A stretch of 32,716 nt of DNA from Planctomycetota bacterium (lineage in GTDB: Bacteria > Planctomycetota > Phycisphaerae > SM23-33), in the NCBI GenBank assembly GCA_026693065.1, contig JAPLNA010000118.1, forward strand, positions 1 to 32,716, in the 5' to 3' direction. The notes below the pieces were generated by a model, which did no database searches, was not told where the DNA came from, and saw nothing but the letters and a program-made list of their open reading frames with translations. Position numbers and translations under genes: made by a program. Shown piece after piece: positions 29,000 to 32,716 of this stretch (its first letter is position 1; each line of letters starts with the position of its first letter).

Positions 29000-31183
29000 T
29001 TACAACGCCCGCTCGCGCGACCGCCGCAGGTTCGCCGCCATCGCCTCGCCCACCAGCAGCAGGATGACCGCCGCGGCCACCCGGTCCCACCAGGGCACGG
29101 GCTCCGAATCGGCCTCCACCGCCCGGTGCACCTGGTCCACGCTCGCCCCCGCGTAAACGCGGGCGAACCCCTTCGCCCGCATCATCGCGACAAACTCCCC
29201 CGCGTCGAACTTCGCTAATCGGCTCTCCGCCCCGGGCGCGTTCACAACGAATTCCCCGCTTGGCGTTTCGCGGTCCGAGCCCTTACCCTCCGCTCTCCAC
29301 GCATACACCCCCGCTTTCGTCGTATTCCGGAACGTCGCCACCGCCCCGCGCTCCGTCATCCGTACCGTCGCGTTCTCCACCGCCGCCGTCGCCCCGGTCC
29401 TCTCCGCCGGCAGCGTCACCGACACCCGCTCGGCCCCCGCCCCCGCGCCCGGGCGGATCTCCACCGTCTCGCCCGGCGGGTACGACTCCGGCGACCGCAT
29501 CGTTCGCGGGGCCGACAGCGTCATCCGTATCCACATCGGCGGCCCCAGCCTCACCGCCAGGTCCGACCACTTCGGGCTCGCCGTCGTCGTGCAGCAGACC
29601 ACTCGCCCATCCCCCAACGGGTGCACGGTGAGAATCGCCCGCCCGCCCGGCAGGGCCAGCAGCGTCCGCACGTTCGCCCCCGCCGCCCGCAGCGGAACGT
29701 GTCGCCACACCAGCACGCGCGGGAACTCACTGGCCGAGGCGTAAAACCCCGCCAGATACGGGTGCTCGACGTCGATCGCCGTCACGGCCATCGCGTCGGC
29801 GTCGGCCCCGACCTGCCCGACGGCCTCGCCCAACTCGCCCGGCAAGAGCCCCGCCGGCGCCAGCAGCCGGTTGTACGCGGCCACATTCACGTCCGGTCCC
29901 ATCGCCACCACCAGCGTCCCGCCGCCCTTGACGAACCGCTCTATCGTCCGTGTCTGCGTTTCAGTCAGTGCCGGCACGTTCGACAGGAACACGATATCCG
30001 CCCAGGCGACGTCATTGTCGGCCATCCCCGCCGCCGCCACCGTCCGCCGCTCGATCGGCCAGGCCTTCTCCCCCGCCGCCCACGGCGAGAGCGAGGCCTC
30101 CAGGCACCACGTGGGCGAGAGTTTGGGCGAGTCGTTCGGGTCGCCCGGCCCGCCCACCACCAACGCCCGCGCCGCCGGGGCCACCGTGATGTGGAACCGC
30201 CGCGCGTTGTCCTCGTTCAAGTCGTCATCGTCGAGGATCGCCACGTCTCCGGTCACCTCCCCGGCCCGGGCGAACGTCCGGCTGAGCCAAACCGTCCCCG
30301 AATCCCCCGCCGAACCCGCCGCGGCCAGGTCCTTCGTCACCGGTTCGCTCTGGCCCCCCTGCCCCCGCAGCACCACCCGAACCTGCCGCGCCCGCGGCGA
30401 GGCGTTCGTCACCGTCGCCTTGAACCCCACCGGCTGATTCGCCAGCCGCTCGGGTGAAATCTCCACGTCCGTCACGGCCGCATTCGCCGCCCCCTGCTGG
30501 CCCACGTCCACCACCAGCAGGTACACCCCCTCGGCCCGCGCCAACTCCCGGGCCGTCGCGAGTTCCTCGTAGCTGATCTTCTGCACGTCCCCCAGCAGGT
30601 AGATGGTCTTCTTGGGGCAGTCGGCCTTCGCCAACACGCCGGCGGCCTGTTCCACCAGGCCCGGCAGGGCCGCCCGCCCCGCCGAGGGCGCCACCGCCCG
30701 CACGGCCTTCCGCAGCGCCTCCAGGTCGGCCGACAATTGCACCTGCCCCGTCCGCCCGTTCGTCGCCGCCACCGCCGCCAGCGCAGGCGCGTCATCCGCT
30801 CCCAGTATGTTGTCTGCTTGCCGTTTCGCGATGTCCAAACACGTCCCCTCTTCCCGCTTCACGCTCATCGACAGGCTGTTGTCCAGCACGATCACGGCCG
30901 CGTGCCGCTGCCCCGCCTGCCAGCCGCCCACGGCGTTCTGGAACGGCTCGGCCGCCGCCATCGCCAGCAGCGCCAGCGCCGCCGCCCGCAGGAGCAGGAG
31001 CAGCCAGTGCTGGATCCGCCGTCGCCGGGCGGTTTTCTCCATGCTCATCCGCAGGAACCGCAGGGTGGGGAATCGCACTTCCTTCGCGCGAACGGAGGCC
31101 AGCAGGTGGATCACGAACGGGATCGCCGCCGCCGCCAGCCCCGCCAGCAGCCACGGCGTCACGAATCCCAGGCCCAGCATCAT
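29000..31183 (-). CDS. BatA/VWA-domain membrane protein
   Basis: 727 aa. The N-terminus carries the BatA-type segment: a first membrane helix (about 5-28, GFVTPWLLAGLAAAAIPF), FPTLRFLRMS and a second helix (LLLLLRAAALALLAMAA). A von Willebrand factor A domain follows with the MIDAS motif DNSLSMS (about 100-106), then Ig-like and glutamine-amidotransferase-like segments (about 335-480) and a final membrane helix near the C-terminus. Such proteins are anchored in the inner membrane with their bulk in the periplasm and are usually encoded with a MoxR ATPase and DUF58 protein. The start at 31183 overlaps the DUF58 stop (ATGA) and AGG lies seven bases upstream. Confidence 0.85.
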   Translation of the reverse strand: MMLGLGFVTPWLLAGLAAAAIPFVIHLLASVRAKEVRFPTLRFLRMSMEKTARRRRIQHWLLLLLRAAALALLAMAAAEPFQNAVGGWQAGQRHAAVIVLDNSLSMSVKREEGTCLDIAKRQADNILGADDAPALAAVAATNGRTGQVQLSADLEALRKAVRAVAPSAGRAALPGLVEQAAGVLAKADCPKKTIYLLGDVQKISYEELATARELARAEGVYLLVVDVGQQGAANAAVTDVEISPERLANQPVGFKATVTNASPRARQVRVVLRGQGGQSEPVTKDLAAAGSAGDSGTVWLSRTFARAGEVTGDVAILDDDDLNEDNARRFHITVAPAARALVVGGPGDPNDSPKLSPTWCLEASLSPWAAGEKAWPIERRTVAAAGMADNDVAWADIVFLSNVPALTETQTRTIERFVKGGGTLVVAMGPDVNVAAYNRLLAPAGLLPGELGEAVGQVGADADAMAVTAIDVEHPYLAGFYASASEFPRVLVWRHVPLRAAGANVRTLLALPGGRAILTVHPLGDGRVVCCTTTASPKWSDLAVRLGPPMWIRMTLSAPRTMRSPESYPPGETVEIRPGAGAGAERVSVTLPAERTGATAAVENATVRMTERGAVATFRNTTKAGVYAWRAEGKGSDRETPSGEFVVNAPGAESRLAKFDAGEFVAMMRAKGFARVYAGASVDQVHRAVEADSEPVPWWDRVAAAVILLLVGEAMAANLRRSRERAL

Positions 31184-32088
31184 CGCCGCGCCGCCTTTCG
31201 CCAGGCCAGGAACTGCAGCAGCATCCGTTCGTACGGCGTGTCCGTGGGCGTCAGCAGGTACTCGATGTTCCGGTCGCCGCACTCCCGGCGGTAGCCCTCG
31301 ATAAACGAGCGGACTTCCTCCTGATAGGCCGACCGGACCGTCCGCGGGTCCACCTGCAACCGTTGCCCCGTCTCCTGGTCCACGAACTGCGTGATCTGGG
31401 TAAACGGGAACTCCAACTCCGCCGGGTCCATCAGGTGCAGCAGGATCACCTGGTGCTTGCGATACACGAAATGCTGCAGCGCCTTGAGAATGCCCTCGGG
31501 CTCGTCGTACAGGTCCGACAGGATAATCACCAGCCCGCGCTTGGCGATCGTCTCAGCTAGCGTATGGAACGTTTCGGCCACCGCCGTCGCACCGCCGGGC
31601 TGGATCTTCTCCAGCGAGGTAAACACCCGGTCCAGATGCGCCGGCGTCGAGCCCGGCGCCAGCCGCAACCGCACCGAACGATCGAACGCCACCAGGGCCA
31701 CCATGTCCTGCTGTCTCGCCAGCAGGTACGCCAGGCACGCGGCCAGGAAGCAGCCGTACTGGAACTTCGTCTGCCCGGCCGCGTGGCGGTAATCCATCGA
31801 CGCGCTGACGTCCAGCAGGATGTGCGCCCGCAGGTTGGTCTGCTGTTCGAACTGCTTGACGTAGTACCGGTCGGAGCGAGCCCAGGCGACCCAGTCCATC
31901 GTCCGCACGTCGTCGCCGGGGACGTACTCGCGGTGCTCGGCGAACTCGACGGAGAAGCCCTTGTGCGGGCTGCGGTGCAGCCCGGTGATGAACCCCTCGA
32001 CCGCCCGGCGCGCCATCAGCCCCAGGCGGACGAGCCGTCCGGCCTTGTCGGGCTCGAAGTACAGGTAGGGCGTTTTCGCCGCGCTCAC
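31180..32088 (-). CDS. DUF58 domain protein (MoxR-associated, VWA-like)
   Basis: 302 aa, cytosolic. The DUF58 signature HKGFSVEFAEHREYVPGDD and MDWVAWARSDRYYVKQFEQQ precedes a vWA-type core with the MIDAS motif DVSASMD (about 84-90), LVAFDRSVRLRL and LSDLYDE. Proteins of this type partner MoxR-type AAA ATPases and membrane VWA proteins in metal insertion or stress-linked assembly, though the MoxR gene is not in this window. The GTG start at 32088 lies in the RsmD stop (GTGA) with GGAGG four to five bases ahead; a longer frame to 32343 runs inside rsmD and is rejected. Confidence 0.88.
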   Translation of the reverse strand: MSAAKTPYLYFEPDKAGRLVRLGLMARRAVEGFITGLHRSPHKGFSVEFAEHREYVPGDDVRTMDWVAWARSDRYYVKQFEQQTNLRAHILLDVSASMDYRHAAGQTKFQYGCFLAACLAYLLARQQDMVALVAFDRSVRLRLAPGSTPAHLDRVFTSLEKIQPGGATAVAETFHTLAETIAKRGLVIILSDLYDEPEGILKALQHFVYRKHQVILLHLMDPAELEFPFTQITQFVDQETGQRLQVDPRTVRSAYQEEVRSFIEGYRRECGDRNIEYLLTPTDTPYERMLLQFLAWRKAARR

Positions 32089-32663
32089 GGGGCCTCCGCC
32101 GCAAAGAACCGAACCGTCATGATCCCGTACGTCTTCATCAGCGCCACGCCGAGGGGCCCCAGCCGCTCGGGCACCTCCGTCCGCCGGTCCGTCCGCAGCA
32201 CCACCAGCCCCTCGGGCGCCAGATGTCCCGCCAGCGGCACGAACACGCTGGACTCCATCAGCCGCCACTGCCACTCCCTCGCCTGCTCGAACGGCGGATC
32301 GACAAACGCCACGTCCAGCGCCCGGGGCAGCGCCTCCAGCCATCCCGCCAGCCGCCCGGGAACGTCACCCGCCCACACCGTGGCCCGGTCGCCCACGCCC
32401 AGGGCCGCAATATTCTGTTTCAGCCGATCGACCGTGTCCCGCTCCCGCTCGGCGAACCAGCAGTGCTGGGCCCCGCGGCTAATGGCCTCCAGCCCGAGCG
32501 TGCCGGTCCCGCAATACAGGTCCGCCACCGCCCCCCCCGCCAGCCACGCTTGCAGCGTGCCGAACACGCTCTTCCTCGCCAGCCCGGTAATCGGGCGCGC
32601 GACCGCCTCCTTCGCCGGTCCCAGCAGCGCACGTCCTCTGAATTCTCCCGCCTCAATCCTCAT
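32085..32663 (-). CDS. rsmD: 16S rRNA (guanine(966)-N2)-methyltransferase
   Basis: 192 aa, normal length. It has the SAM-binding motif DLYCGTGTLGLEAISRGA (48-65) and the N2-guanine catalytic motif DPPF (122-125); the N-terminal MRIEAGEFRGRAL and RPITGLARKSVF segments are characteristic of RsmD. It methylates G966 in helix 31 of 16S rRNA during 30S assembly. The ATG at 32663 begins the conserved N-terminus; the nearest GGAG is about 16 bases away, so the ribosome site is weak. First visible gene of the leftward rsmD-DUF58-BatA set, whose genes overlap by four bases each. The 53 bp to the window end show nothing certain. Confidence 0.93.
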   Translation of the reverse strand: MRIEAGEFRGRALLGPAKEAVARPITGLARKSVFGTLQAWLAGGAVADLYCGTGTLGLEAISRGAQHCWFAERERDTVDRLKQNIAALGVGDRATVWAGDVPGRLAGWLEALPRALDVAFVDPPFEQAREWQWRLMESSVFVPLAGHLAPEGLVVLRTDRRTEVPERLGPLGVALMKTYGIMTVRFFAAEAP

Positions 32664-32716
32664 TCCGCACCGACGCTCCTTCCCAACCGACGCGATGTCA
32701 CGCTCCCGTCGGACTG

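Overview
The window looks like a chromosomal segment of a GC-rich planctomycete, most likely Phycisphaerae-like and possibly from a metagenome. The basis is the family content rather than a marker gene: DUF1570 and DUF1571 proteins, a PEP-CTERM surface protein made of beta-helix modules, a CpXC protein, DUF3467, a GAF-HlyD fusion, a PqqD-M50-HlyD protein and a short SecA paralogue. No rRNA, tRNA, CRISPR array, transposase or phage gene is visible.

Layout. 1-7.2 kb is mostly ordinary metabolism and housekeeping: a Gfo/Idh/MocA oxidoreductase, a PilZ protein, 6-phosphofructokinase, a PBP4-type DD-carboxypeptidase, and a leftward operon of a GT2 glycosyltransferase, miaA and a degenerate MBL-fold protein. 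7.2-11.8 kb is an accessory stretch: a translationally coupled nucleotidyltransferase/winged-helix pair, an orphan DUF433 protein, a lower-GC predicted nuclease with HNH-associated repeats, a polysaccharide deacetylase, and several fold-back repeat elements between them. 11.8-21.0 kb reads leftward: a likely unit of PEP-CTERM protein, DUF1570 metalloprotease and EamA transporter behind a consensus sigma70-type promoter with a long leader, then DUF1571, CpXC and a small lipoprotein. 21.2-28.7 kb is a rightward five-gene operon: HlyD adaptor, DUF3467, GAF-HlyD, PqqD-M50-HlyD and a SecA-like motor, with its own promoter and a terminal hairpin. 28.8-32.7 kb holds an FmdB zinc ribbon and a leftward rsmD-DUF58-BatA operon with overlapping start and stop codons.

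The best candidate for an undescribed system is the 21.2-28.7 kb operon. Two periplasmic adaptors, an intramembrane-protease-like channel protein and a sensor domain are joined to a SecA motor that stops at the start of the helical scaffold domain; no ABC ATPase, RND pump or TolC is present. Second is the DUF6036/winged-helix pair, which resembles a toxin-antitoxin or regulatory module. Third is a set of period-7 and period-9 repeat arrays sitting at gene boundaries.

Two genes carry frame disruptions: the PEP-CTERM gene at two places and the M50 gene at one. They may be real inactivation or base-calling and assembly errors; reads would decide. Most antisense open frames in this GC-rich sequence were judged to be shadows.
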